Part shown: in pieces, positions 10,389 through 21,870 of the stretch
How positions within the stretch are numbered: position 1 is the first letter of the stretch
How the letters are laid out: each line of letters starts with the position of its first letter
Origin: Cristatella mucedo
Lineage: Eukaryota; Bryozoa; Phylactolaemata; Cristatellidae
DNA length: 64,000 nucleotides
NCBI GenBank assembly: GCA_009760855.2
Contig: WPIO01000046.1
Coordinates: 1,057,001 to 1,121,000 of the forward strand
Direction: 5' to 3'
Notes under the pieces: model-generated
Seen by the model: the letters and a program-made list of their open reading frames with translations, nothing else
Databases searched by the model: none
Told to the model about the DNA's origin: nothing
Translations under genes and position numbers: made by a program

Positions 10389-11034
10389 CTGTAGACACTG
10401 TTAGGCACCAGCAGCAACGTGCGGTGAAGGAAAGAGGAATGCAAACGACGGGCAGCAGCATTTCATAATGAGGCGATTACAAAATTAATACTAATGACGA
10501 TCGTGTCATGATATATTTTAAGAGCACTCAAGGACAGCTAAATCTCTTTTTCTAGGCGGCTTGAAATGTATAGCTGACACTGTGTTGTTAGCGATGACCA
10601 CGCAGTGTCAGCAACCATAAGAAGACGAAGGACAAATTGCAAGGACGCAGCAAATTCTGTGATGTCAAGTCAGGAGATGTTGCGACTCAGTTGTGTGGGC
10701 CCAGCCAGGGCTTTGCGAACAGACGAACCAAAGGCACGGTCCCCACGGTCAAGGATTTGAGGTCGGCGCAGCTGAGTGATCTGAGTAAGAAGTGTGGTTT
10801 GACTCAGAAGGGCTGACAAGAAGCACTTCGGATCGCTAGGCCGAAGCAGTATGATGATGGACCCTAATAATGAGTGACAGAACTTTGTACACGGTAAGCT
10901 GCTTAATGTGGAGCCATTCGATGAGCAGTGGTGTCTGTAACTCGGCAGTTGCGATGCTCACATCAGACAAGAAAGAATAGCTGCAAAGTATTGCACTTTG
11001 CCTCAACTTTGCCGCCCTGGTTTGGCACAATGAG
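10389..11034. other. Unassigned, probable intron
   Basis: There is no recognisable coding segment or repeat. If the minus-strand gene model is right, this is part of its last intron. Confidence 0.4.
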
Positions 11035-11150
11035 ATCAAGATGCTCGCCTTTGACGACCGAGGTCGTAGGGCCGAGCCTTGCAGCATATGTGAAGCCCCT
11101 GGATAGAGATTCAGTTCCCTTGGAGTGCTATACGAATGAATTATTACTTG
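11035..11150 (+). mobile_element. SINE-B: tRNA-like head with L2-type tail
   Basis: A degenerate tRNA-like head (GACGACCGAGGTCGTAGGGC at about 11053-11072) is followed by GTGAAGCCCCTGGATAGAGA and a tail that matches the 3' end of the L2-type LINEs. That tail contains AGAGATTCAGTTCCCTT and a reduced ATTATT end. The same composite occurs at 15055-15155, 18525-18680, 47300-47405 and 53810-53895. Confidence 0.7.
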
Positions 11151-12093
11151 GTTTTCCTTACTCGAGAAGGAATACCTGAGAGCAGTGAGCTACATGAGTC
11201 TGATAGGAGGTCGCAAACGCATGGGACCAGCTTCTTGGCTTCAGTGTCTAATCAGGTCAAAATCTTAGCAATGGTACACAGCTAAAAGCAAGCAGCCTTG
11301 ACGGTGAAGCTGGTGTGGCAATTGACTGAAATGCCACCAGATTGCCTGCAGATGCCGCAGGACATGTGCTGGCCAAAGGCATTTTTATGGTTAAGTGGTC
11401 TACTTTTCAAGTAAGGTCAGGCTTGCCCATAACTAGTTGGTAGGTTTTCATCGTCATCAATTTGTGAAAGTTTGGTGACATTTCCATTCTACCAGGAAGA
11501 TAGATAAGAGAGTTTGCCGTGATCAATAGATAAGACAGTTTGCCGTGATCAAGAGTCTCCCCTATGTAACAGACTGGTTGAACTGGGACGAACAGACGCG
11601 GCAGACCTCCGAGCTGTCGCCCCATACTTCACTGGCTTGTGTGTTCATACTGTGCCACACTGCAGTGTGTTTGGCTTGCAGAGCTTGTCAGAACTCAGGC
11701 AATCGATTAAGCAGAGCCGCAATTTACTATAATGATTACCACTAGTCTGGGCAGCTGGTAATCTCCAGCAATGAATGGGCTCAAATTCTGGCAGCCCGGC
11801 TAGTTAGAGCAATTCCGATATTAACGGCATCGCTTACCGACTACTTCGTACCCTGGTGCTCAATGCTGCACGGCAAAGCCGAAGGCATAATGCTTGTGAA
11901 TCACTAAAGGGCCTGAGCCTGCGACAGTCCAGCCCAGTGGTGGTGCTCAGCGCAGCATCACTACGGCCTTCCCACAACCGACCAGTCTGAGGAGTCCTTA
12001 AAAGCCAGTTTAACAAAACATTAGCGCATGCGGCATGACGGCAGCCTGTGCAGTAGTAGTAGCCTTTTTTGATTCATTACTCGTGAAATTCAC
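11151..12093. other. Unassigned, probable intron
   Basis: Nothing recognisable on either strand. There is a near-duplicate of about 28 bases near 11500-11550 (GATAAGA.AGTTTGCCGTGATC). Confidence 0.4.
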
Positions 12094-12235
12094 GGTACCG
12101 ACATTTAACATCCTGTAGCCGACAGTGGGGGGGGGGCGATAGCTCAGCTTGCCACAGGCGCCACTCTCCCGGCTCAAGCTGGAGCTGTGAGCACCAGTGA
12201 TGATGCCTGTATCTGATCGGCCAGAGGCCATGAGG
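12094..12235 (-). CDS. Candidate internal exon of the TMEM72-like gene
   Basis: Read down from 12235, this open segment starts after TACGCAG in phase 2 and ends before GTGAAT in phase 0. It would join the exon at 35142-35256 to the exon at 10176-10388 in frame. It encodes LMASGRSDTGIITGAHSSS and a Ser/Gly-rich continuation with a Pro run from a C tract. The acceptor has a weak pyrimidine tract, the C run may be unstable and no homologue is recalled, so this is tentative. Confidence 0.33.
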
Positions 12236-12761
12236 CTGCGTACCATGCGACACGCAATGATAATAAAACGTTTGTAAAGAGCCCGAGGTTAACACAATCG
12301 GAAAGCGTGTCTAAGAGTTTTGTGATACAATGTATCAGCATTCAAGCATACATTGCAGCACACAATGGCCAAGTCTCACTGACAGAGAATATGCTGAAAG
12401 TCTTAGAAATGAGGAGACAGCTTTGAGCCTACATAGAGCTCACGACTAGAAAGCAACGTCTTAGAGGTAGCCCTTCGGTGTAGGGTCGGTTGCAGCTCAT
12501 TTTCCATCACATCCAAATCCCAATCATCTTCTTCCGACTTCTCATAAGACCTGAGCGCAGGATGGAGAATCAGGGTCGCATAGAATCGTATATAGCTCCA
12601 GTGGATCTGCAGCTACATACAAAAGGGTGATCCCACAGGGTGATCTCAACATCCCCGACCTAACGGTCTAGGCTTACAAATACCCCCCACACATCCACTC
12701 AATTGGTCTTTTAGTCGCTGACCCAACCCTTGTCTGCCGTCCCAACCACCCACGCCCACAT

Positions 12762-12946
<185 letters not shown>

Positions 12947-13017
12947 CACCTACCTCACACGCACTCGCGCACACACACGCCTCGCGCACACATACACCCG
13001 GTCACTCACATATTGAA

Positions 13018-13830
13018 TAATAATAACAATAATAATAATGAAGCACTTGATAAAGCGCCCTCAGATAACTCAATCTCTCTCTAGGTGCTTTACATTTGCG
13101 GCAAAGGGAAATGCAATTGAATGGTGAGTAATATCATGTTTGATAAACAAACAAAATGAATAACATGGTTAGGGGTGACATGCACAGAGTCAGCATGCAA
13201 ATGTGGTTAGTGGCAGCATGCACAGTGTCAGCATGCCTAAGCACATCAAGGACGAATCACAGGGACCCACTAAACACTGTCCTAAATAGGTGTGTTTTTA
13301 AGTTCTTTTTAAATGTGGTCAGGTAAGGGGATGTTCTGACGCAGGTCGGGAGGGAGTTCCAGGCTTTGGGAGCATACGAACTAAATGCACGGTCTCCAAA
13401 GGATTTGAGGTTTGTACAGGGTATTTGTAGACTGTTGGATTCCGAAAAGCGGGTGGTACGATGCTTGGCCTGATGGGGGAGTATATCTGAGAGATAGGCT
13501 GGAGCCAAAGAATGAAGTGACCTAAAAGTGAGCGACAAAACCTTGAAGTCAATCCGTTGCTTGACTGATAGCCAGTGCAGGTCGGCGAGAAGTGGTGTAA
13601 TGTGGCAACTGCGACGCAGGCGACAGACAAGCCTAGCTGCAGAGTTTTGCACCAGTTGCAATCGCCTGATCGCACATGCTGGTAGGCCAGTAAGCAGTGA
13701 GTTGCAGAAGTCGAGAGAGGATGTCACGAATGCATGGACCAACTTAGATGTGGTATTCTTTTCTAAACAAGCCCAAAAAAGTATCTTGGCCAACTCGAAA
13801 GGCCTGTCTCTGAAGTCTGATCCCTGAATA
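13018..13830 (-). mobile_element. L2/CR1-type LINE, 3' part: RT C-terminal tail and 3' UTR
   Basis: On the minus strand the frame 13793-13257 encodes SSLDFCNSLLTGLPACAIRR, LQLVQNSAARLV, DLHWLSVKQRIDFKV, LAPAYLSDILP and FSSYAPKAWNSLP. These are the ordered C-terminal motifs of L2/CR1 polyproteins. The 3' UTR runs to an ATT-rich end at 13018-13040 and contains the stem-loop AGAGA...TCT near 13075. The frame is intact over 178 codons, so this is one of the younger copies, 5'-truncated. Confidence 0.92.
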
Positions 13831-14185
13831 TGCAGGGACGATGCTACAATTAAAACCTTTAAACAGTTATGTCAGAAATAAGAAATGGCATCAGAAGCTG
13901 GTCTGCACCATTCTCCACAAATGCCACTTGGCGATACAGCTAAATGATTTCTTGCACGGTGGTAGCGACTGTGCAAGGACTGCTGCAGGTTTCGACTGCT
14001 GTTTGATGAGGCACAACTCCCGCCTCCTTCCAGTCGGAGCAAAAGCTAAACATCAGGACGACGACGACGGCACTTGAAGTAACACCATTTAAAACGATGC
14101 CATAGTGGTGCACATTTGGCACAACGATTGCTTTCTGCAAGTAGTTTGGCTGGGCTAGCACTGTAAACTGCTGCTTAGGTAGTCC
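13831..14185. other. Unassigned
   Basis: No gene or known repeat is evident in this stretch. Confidence 0.4.
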
Positions 14186-14189
14186 GGCA

Positions 14190-14380
14190 TAGCAGGCGCA
14201 TCGGACCCTGGGTCTTAGCCTAGAGGCAAGGTGTTTCCTCTTCATGACCCAAGTTCGAGTTCAAGTCCTACAGTGGGCAATTAGCCACTATTGCTCACTG
14301 CAAGTGATGGTGATCACCATAAAAGCTCTTCTTCTGCAATATAAATGAGGCAATTGAATGAGCTAACCTTTAATCTACAG
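14190..14380 (+). mobile_element. SINE-A (tRNA-derived), diverged
   Basis: A B-box-like GTTCGAGTTCAAGTCCTACA is followed by the family body (GGTGATCACCATAAAAGCTC) and the family end CAATTGAATGAGCTAACC. The body matches the better copies at 18114-18300 and 26238-26425. Confidence 0.65.
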
Positions 14381-15054
14381 TAGGTGTGAACCAACTGACA
14401 ATATTTCCTTCTGTAGATGAAACAGTTCAAACACTAACCTGGCAAACAACCTTTTTGGCATGAACTTGCAATAGTCAATTGCCTAGTCTTTTAGAGAATA
14501 ACTACAGCAACGTTTTCTGCGAATAGTGTAACATTGTCCGCTTAATCGCAGAGCTGCTGCCATTATTAACTGACCCTTAACTGGCACAGATCCTTTAATC
14601 TCCAAAACCGTATTATAAGCCAGTGCTGCTTCCTCACCACCTCACAGAGGTGGATGATGCCTCGTCTCGCCTTGCTCTGCCACGTATAAGCAGCTAATTG
14701 GGTTTCACCGACTGCATTCATGCGAACTTTTTAGTCGTGACTTTCAGATATTGGTGATAGAGTCGTGCAGGGGCTACAATCGATCAATTCTTCAACGTTT
14801 AACGCTAGCAAAAAGTGCAGTTAAACGAGCATGTTAACTCTCCAGCACACGTCTCTATCACAATGAGGGTTGGGAGGCGAATGCTGTATCTAAATTTAGA
14901 TGCACATTGTATAAGTGCTGCTCCATAGTAATGACATTCCACGTGCTCTTTTGTATGCTTCATCACTTTTTTAGGCCTCGTCTGTTCGTGTTTCCGAAGG
15001 GTGTGGACCCTGTCGGCTATGCCAGGACAGATGTAGCTATACAAAAAATATATA
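14381..15054. other. Unassigned
   Basis: No gene or known repeat is evident. Confidence 0.4.
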
Positions 15055-15155
15055 AAATGTAATTCATTTATATAGCACCCCAAAATAACTTAATCTCTAT
15101 TCAGGCGCTTCACATATGCCTCGGGGCTCGAGACCACGACCTCAGTCAGACCTTG
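15055..15155 (-). mobile_element. SINE-B: tRNA-like head with L2-type tail
   Basis: Read on the minus strand, a tRNA-like head with GGTCGTGGTCTCGAGCC leads to GAAGCGCCTGAATAGAGATT and the L2-like end with a short ATT-poor tail. It abuts the 138-bp tandem array that follows. Confidence 0.65.
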
Positions 15156-15569
15156 GGCTGCAAACGTGATTGGCACTGGCTGCCATTAAACGTCACCCCA
15201 ACGACTCTCATTTGCTTTAACCTAGCAGACCCCTCTGTTCCTGACTCGGCAAGGAGTTTTATGCAGCAGAGACACTAAATTCACTAGGATATCGGCTGCA
15301 AACGTGATTGGCACTGGCTGCCATTAAACGTCACCCCAACGACTCTCATTTGCTTTAACCCAGCAGACCCTTCTGTTCCTGACTCGGCAAGGAGTTTTAT
15401 GCAGCAGAGACACTAAATTCACTAGGATATCGGCTGCAAACGTGATTGGCACTGGCTGCCATTAAACGTCACCCCAACGACTCTCATTTGCTTTAACCCA
15501 GCAGACCCCTCTGTTCCTGACTCGGCAAGGAGTTTTATGCAGCAGACACACTAAATTCACTAGGATATC
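15156..15569. repeat. 138-bp satellite-like tandem repeat, three copies
   Basis: Copies at 15156-15293, 15294-15431 and 15432-15569 have a period of exactly 138 and differ at only a few positions, such as CCTAGCAGACCCCT versus CCCAGCAGACCCTT. Each copy begins GGCTGCAAACGTGATTGGCA. No protein is encoded. The near identity suggests recent unequal exchange or a piece of a larger satellite. Confidence 0.97.
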
Positions 15570-18100
15570 ATTTCGGCAGCAATCATCCGAAGATGTGGAG
15601 CTTCGCATTGGGCGAAGCATCAGCAGTGCTACCGTCGATCAGGCAAGCATGGCTAGCACAGAAGTCTGAGCAGAATCTGGCTGCAAGTGAGCTGACCGCA
15701 GCCCCTAGCACTCGAAGCCAGGCGACGCCTGCAGCCCACCCCATGAAAACGGTTTCAGTCGGCTGCCCAGAAGATGGGACAGCCGTTCCCCAAACAAACG
15801 GAACCTCGCGGTGAAGGTCTGAGCAGCAGCACTGCAGCAGCTGGATAAGGGCTAGGCAGGGGCTAGGTGCTATACAGGCCCAACGGCACAGCAGCAGGCA
15901 GCCCTGCTAGGAACTGCCGGCCACTACTGCCATCACTGCCCCCCACCTCGGCCAATATCAGCAGCTCCTGCACCAGTCTGCATGTGAGCAGCCAAGTGTG
16001 GCGAGTCCACCCAAAACCTGGATCCAGAGAGCAAGGAAAGGCTTCGGACAAGAGAGTGGCTCAGATAATGTCACAGATTTAATCTAAGGCAAACCGGTGC
16101 TGGAGTCTAGTTTCGTGCTGCAGCGAGTGGCAATCGGCTGCCGGGATCAACCCTGCTTCAGCGATTGGAAACGCTAACGAGTTCGGTTAGCGTTCGGTAC
16201 TTGCAATAGTTGACAGCAGAGAGTCAATGGTGGTCAGGCTCTCTCCCATCTGGACCCGTGGGGCAATCAATCTGGTGGGTGGGGAGCTATCGAGATGGAA
16301 CGTTGCCAGTTGCATAGGATTGCCATTTCCATAGCCACGGCCTCCTCCTAGATAGGCAGTTGCTCATTAGATGCAACTATTACTATTTGATCAACTATTA
16401 CTATTCGACACAACTCATTAGACGAAACGTTTCAGGCTAGGATCGAGGCTAGGTGACCGAGAAATGCTGCTCGTTGAACTGACGTAACCGACAGCAGACC
16501 AAGGTCACAAGGACGATGGTCGACAGGCAGCTGCCAGCCCCAGCCTACCTTCCTGTCGGCAAGGAGCTGAGGGGCGGTCCAAATGTCAAGACTGGCAGTG
16601 CACCAAAGCAAAACTATATACACACGAACAGCCACAGGCCACAGGCACAGATGAGAGGAGACCAATGGCTCCATGCAAGCAAAGAGAAGAGAGTGGGGGG
16701 AGATCTGGAGAACATCGACAATACTCTAAGCACACTCTCCGGAAGACTGCTAAAAAAACTACTGGTTGAGTCGTCCAGGCTGCAGAGCCGCACCCCATTG
16801 AACGACCGAAACCTCAGCTCCCTTGTCGAGTGCAAACGGGATAGTCATGCGTCCGTCAGGGAGGCAAGTGCACAGGCAACAAGTGATTTGATCGTCGAGA
16901 CAAGAGAGAAATCGGCTGCACAGATCGTTCTTTCGTCGGAGATGAGATCGAGTCTCGGACGATCGGCGCCGACCAGTGAGAGCAGCAGGGCAGATAGGGA
17001 TGGCCCATCGGAACGGCCACATGGCACTCCAATCAGCTTAGCTGGGAGGTGCAGCACGAGGCCATGGGCCATGTAGGGCAGCAAAGTTCAGAGCCGTGAT
17101 TCGAAGGAAGCGTTGGAGGAGCTCTGCCACCAATAGCAAACGGCAATAGCGTTCGAGCGCATCTGTAGCCTGGCAGGTGCATTGCATCGTGCGTCTCAGA
17201 TGACGTGACACACAGACTGCTGCTCGATGAGAGACTGCCGGCAGAGCTATACCAGCAGTGTAGTTGCATTTGCACACGATCACAATGTCTCTCTCGACCG
17301 AGTCCTACGGCTGGCCTAGATTTCTGGAAGCCGACAGACTGGTGCTACTGCGCTACTCAACGTGTCCTACGCTCCTACCCGTTAGCCTCGTTCTTGGCTA
17401 AGCCTACGTTACCTATCCTACGTTTCCTCGGCTAGGTTTCCTAGGCCAAGCAGACAGCCGCGAGCTTACGCCCCATGAAAATAGGAAGGCACTTGCATTT
17501 AGGCGGTGTTACATTAAATGTGAGCTGATTCGTGAAACGTATCGCCGAGATGAAGCAGGGAGACTCTACACGTGTCGGCTGGTTGCTCGATGCGTGCCGG
17601 ACTGGCCGCAATCGCCGATTCGTCTGCAGGACGCATGCATGCAGTGTGGTCGACAAGGCCGTCGTATTGACTTCCAATGTTCCTGCGACGGACAATCTCT
17701 TTTAAAATTCGCATTCACTCGAGAGAGTTTGTGCTGCAGGAGGAGGCAGCTCCGGAATAGGACTCTCGACTTGGAACTTCAGATCGTTTCCGACTGGTCG
17801 GCCCAGACAAACTCGAGGTTGAATGCTGACGACAGCAGAGCCATTTAGCTACACGAGTTGTCGAATTTGAGTACACCTCCCACAGCCCACTCCATCAGCC
17901 CGGCAAGGACAAAGACCACCGAAGCTGGACGAGTTGGTTGCTGCATAAACGAAGTTTCAATGACAGGACAATGCGATGACACGGGGCAAGATGCAAGATT
18001 CAGCCTTGTCAGAAATCTTAACAGTGAGCTGTGGCTATTGTTGAGCCTATTGGTCATTCAAGGGCAGCAGCTATCACACCTGGCAACACAACCATTACCA
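15570..18100. other. Unassigned, with one long anonymous open frame
   Basis: The longest open frame is 16516-17076 (+), 186 codons, hydrophilic and Ser/Arg-rich, with no motif I recognise and open frames on the opposite strand. A minus-strand stretch around 17940-17870 would encode a hydrophobic segment (VVFVLAGLMEWAVGG) behind a possible acceptor, but with no family match. I do not call a gene here. Confidence 0.4.
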
Positions 18101-18113
18101 ATGGAGCAAATCG

Positions 18114-18300
18114 TCTGGGCCGTGATGGCACACTAGGTAAGGCGTGGCTTTCACGACCTCGGTCCCGAGGTCGTGGGTTCGATTCCTGCATGGGGGCGAT
18201 CCTTTCGCCACTACAAGCGGTGGTGATAGCCGTAAAGGCTCTTCTGTTGCTATACAAAAAGAGGCTGTTTAATCAGCTAGGATTTATTTATTTTTTATTT
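18114..18300 (+). mobile_element. SINE-A (tRNA-derived), good copy
   Basis: The head GTGATGGCACACTAGGTAAG resembles a pol III A box, and GGTTCGATTCCTGC at about 18176-18189 is a near-consensus B box. Between them lies the palindrome CACGACCTCGG / CCGAGGTCGTG. The body (CAAGCGGTGGTGATAGCCGT) and the 3' end AATCAGCTAGGATTTATTTA are shared by about ten copies in the window. Confidence 0.88.
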
Positions 18301-18524
18301 AAGAATACGAAATAACTAGTGCATGGCACTCATCTGCAGCAGCTCAAGCAGCTGACACAGTGGCCATCAATTTTTTGGGCGCTCTGACCAGCAAACGACG
18401 ATTACAAACACATTCATGGACAGTCGGAGAGGGTAACCACAATCCAGAAATGCCCAGCCGACACATGGGATCACAGCATGACACTGACCGACAACTTCCA
18501 GGGGAATAATACATAATAAAGATA

Positions 18525-18680
18525 TAATTCATTTGCATAGTGCCCCAAGAGAACTGAATCTCTATGCAAGCGCATCACATACGCCACAAGGCTCAAGCCC
18601 TAGACCTCGATCGTCAAATACATCCACCTTGACCTTGGTTCGATGCAAGCACCTTAAACCACTAGGCTAATCTAACTTAT
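18525..18680 (-). mobile_element. SINE-B: tRNA-like head with L2-type tail
   Basis: Read on the minus strand, the tRNA-like head is followed by GATGCGCTTGCATAGAGATT, CAGTTCTCTTGGGGCACTAT and GCAAATGAATTATATC, the same ending as the L2-type LINEs. Confidence 0.65.
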
Positions 18681-19325
18681 GCCTCAATGATGGCAAAGTG
18701 TCACATACACCGAGTTTAAAACGATTAGGGTAAAATCTGTGACATATTGCAGAGCAGCTGAAATTAGGAACAAAGCACTGCAGAGGCAGAGTAAGGAGTC
18801 ACGACATTGCTGGAGCTGTAATAACCCACTTGCCATATGACGATCACATACAAGTTACTTTCAGAAATGAGGTAACACTGAATTTAGTACGAGCACGGGT
18901 ATATTGGTGCTCTACCACTACTGATAGTGTTACACAACGGTGTGCACATGCGGTGACTTGTGTGTGGCAGCCATAGCAACCAATCAAATTCAAACTTAGT
19001 GGGCAGTTATGCAGAGTTAATGACAATGACAGGTTGGGATTAGCATAAACGACAGCCAGCTGCTTTCGAAACCAGCATTGCCTTGTCACAACAAAAATTT
19101 CACACTCGATCAACTACTCTCTGACGAATGTATTATATTAACTCCTATTATTACCAAATTCTGCATTTATGAATACATGAGAATCTCAATCAGTCACACT
19201 TTGTGCCCACCCCCTATCGTCCATCCGACCTACCCTCACTGGTGGAATGCCATAAGACAACGCTTGCCAATGTTCTGGATTAATTTCTTCCACTGATCAA
19301 GTGCATTTTTTGCCCTCATTCAGAT
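18681..19325. other. Unassigned
   Basis: No gene or known repeat is evident. Confidence 0.4.
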
Positions 19326-19329
19326 AAGC

Positions 19330-20250
19330 TCTGGTTAACCCGTGACAATAAACTAGCTAGGATTACTGGCTAACCTCAAGCTTGAGAAAGCATACACAAG
19401 CTCACGACATACTGTCCATCGACAGGCATACACAGATATTGTAGCTCGTAGCTAGCCAAAGCCAAGGTTAGCTTCTATAAGAATATGGTAGAATCACAGA
19501 TGCATAATCCCATCATGCTGATATTGAACATCAATCATCTCCTTAACAGCTTCTAGGTTAACATGATGCCCAACGATCCATGAGGTGATTTAGTAGATCA
19601 AGTGCATTATTATTCTTATTATTCTCGTTGTTCCACCGTCTTTGTTAACAAGAGAGATAAGTTTACAGAGCCTATTTCCAAGGCAGCATCCGCCCACGAC
19701 TCTTCAACCACTGTTCCTGGCTTCATCTCAACGTCCACCATCTTGTAGCCTATGACTACAGACCTCATCTCTCCTTCTGAGATACCTAGATTTGCTACTG
19801 TTCAGCAGCATAACTAATTCAATAAATGTCCTTAGCCTCAGGTCTAGTTCCAGCATGCTTTAAAAAGGTTGTTGTAGACTGCTCATTAGGAAGTCAACCA
19901 AATGAACTTAGAAAAAAATTCGGTTACTAAAACTGGAATGAGTAGTGGCAAACCAGCTAAACTCATCAAATGTCAAACCGAGCAAGTAAGTACCAGTCAG
20001 GTTTAAGAGCTAATCATACAACAGAGTAAGCACTGCTGCAAGTGTATAACGACCTCAGAATTGTTTACTTAGATAGGCTCTCTGCGAGTTTAGAAGGATG
20101 TCTCGGCAGCGATTGATACCATTGATTATCAAGCCCTTCTCGAGCGCTTGTCATCTTGCCTGGACATCACTGGTAATGCACTGCATCGGTTTAGGCCCTC
20201 TTTTACTGGGAGATTATACAGCATAGATGTAAATGATTAACAGTGATCCA
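19330..20250 (+). mobile_element. L2-type LINE fragment, region between endonuclease and RT (decayed)
   Basis: It is collinear with 50450-51430 of the better copy. Shared blocks include AAACTAGCTAGG, CCATCGACAGGCATACA, AGTTTCTATAA-like and AACGATCCATG...GATTT segments, the CTTAGCCTCAGGTCT block, and TGATTATCAAGCCCTTCTCG near 20125. Stops and frameshifts are frequent, so it is old. Confidence 0.75.
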
Positions 20251-20462
20251 GTGAACCTTTGAAGTATGACGTTCCCCAGTCATCCATTTTAGTATACTTC
20301 TTTTCACAATGTATACCCAATCCCGACTGAAGTTAAGACATCCACTCAATAGACATTTAATAAAAAAAGAAAAACTCATCACTTTCTCGTGGCATTCGCT
20401 TCGATCGTGCAAATTGTCCATTCTGTGCACATGCAAGTTAAAAATGCACATATTGTCACTTG

Positions 20463-20560
20463 CCAATTGAGATGCCTTCTTTCCAGCATATCTAATGTGC
20501 CTAGAAAGAGATCTAGCTCTCATAGATGCTCCCAAATTAATTATTATTCGTATTATTATG
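20463..20560 (+). mobile_element. L2-type LINE 3' tail
   Basis: GTGCCTAGAAAGAGATCTAG, an A/C-rich stretch and a final ATTATTATTCGTATTATTA reproduce the L2 3' end. No coding part is attached. Confidence 0.7.
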
Positions 20561-21480
20561 ACACGATTTTGGATAGTAGGTGGACACGAGCTTTGCCATT
20601 GCTGTGTAATTGGTTCGGCATGTTGGGCAAAGCTAATGCTATGCAAGTGGTGATGGTAACCGACCAACAAGAAACTACTTGTCTGACGACCCTTGAGGTG
20701 CCAGTTCCGGCAGAGTGCCAGTTACTCTAGACAACGGTGTCACATAAGAGCTCGAGTCCTAATTACGTTTCACGAACTTAAATAGTCAAAATACCGAAGG
20801 TGAGCGACTGTTAGGACGCTGCTATGACCGACGAAACGCTGAACGACAGCTAGGAGGCCCTAATGAATGGAATCTGGCAAATGGCATCTGCAACACACAG
20901 TGGTAACGACAGGCAGCACCCAAGCTATAATCATGAAGCTTATCCTAAAAAAAAAGATCAGACGACTAAGAACTCGTTCAATCACTCAGAAGTCAATAAA
21001 GTCGGCAAATTAAAAAGGCAGACGGCATCTCGAAATGGGGGGTGCCGCTCGCACGACGGTTGGACCATCGAACGCTGGCCGGTGCAAGCAAGCACAATGT
21101 CCTCGCAATGCCTCTCCTCAAACCTTGCCGGGCAGCACGGCCTCGGCGCCTGCTGCATCTGCCTCCTAGGTCGCTGCGCTGGCAGCACAGAAAGATGAGA
21201 GCAGAGATGCCTCTCATTGCTGCTGCTCTCATCTTTCTGTTTGCAGCTGTAAGGCAGCTCTGTCAGGTGTAAGCAAAATCCCAACCATGCATCTGTCGCT
21301 CTATGGTGCAGCAGGGAAGTGCTCAGAAAGGCAGAGATCAGGTCGGAAGAAAAAGTGGTGTGACTACATCAGAATGCCGGTGACAAATGACGAAGCCAGA
21401 CACAAGCTTGCCTAACTAGATAGTCATCGGAATTGGCAGTAAAGCCTACTCACATCCTCGATTTACAACCAGGCATGTGC
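20561..21480. other. Unassigned, contains a strong hairpin
   Basis: No gene is recognised. The stretch 21030-21250 is GC-rich and open in several frames on both strands. It includes the perfect hairpin listed at 21187-21240. Confidence 0.4.
21187..21240. repeat. Perfect 18-bp hairpin with 18-base loop
   Basis: ACAGAAAGATGAGAGCAG (21187-21204) and its exact complement CTGCTCTCATCTTTCTGT (21223-21240) flank an 18-base loop. The size is in the range of a small-RNA precursor or transposon terminus, but the pairing does not extend below the base of the stem. Confidence 0.85.
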
Positions 21481-21489
21481 TGCTACCCG

Positions 21490-21870
21490 CTTCGACTTCG
21501 CATCGAGCCTCCATCATCACCGCTAGTGACCCCCATCTCCTAGTACATCTCCCAGTCAAAGATGACTGCTAGCTGTCTAGAACCAATTCTCTGCCGTTCT
21601 CCTTCTGAGGTAGGTTTATTTGCTGGTGTCCTACAAACCTAACACTACAACTATGTCCTTAGGTCCAAGTCTTGTGCCAGCATTTTTCAAAAAGGCTGTT
21701 GTTAAGCCACTCATAAAGAAGACAACACGAGATCAGGAGAGTTAAAGCAACTTCTGCCCAGTCCCCTACTTCTATTCCTATTAAAGACAGTCGAACGAAT
21801 AGTGGCAGACCAGCTTCACTTTAATATCACAGCTTCAAACTTAGCAAGTAAGTCACAGTCAGGTGTGTTA
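21490..21870 (+). mobile_element. L2-type LINE fragment, N-terminal RT region (decayed)
   Basis: The run TCCTTAGGTCCAAGTCTTGT, CAGCATTTTTCAAAAAGGC and AACTTCTGCCCAGTC matches 50990-51200 of the fuller copy (NSCPVSLLPFLSKTLERVVA region). Stops interrupt all frames. Confidence 0.75.

Noticed and set aside
15156-15569. CRISPR-like array
   Set aside because: The 138-bp units follow one another without unique spacers, and the genome is eukaryotic. It is a plain tandem repeat.
16516-17076. 186-codon open frame on the plus strand
   Set aside because: No motif, signal or family was recognised, and overlapping frames on the other strand are similarly long. It is left as unassigned.
20203-20670. 155-codon minus-strand frame
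   Set aside because: It overlaps a decayed LINE region and a LINE tail on the other strand and shows no domain of its own.
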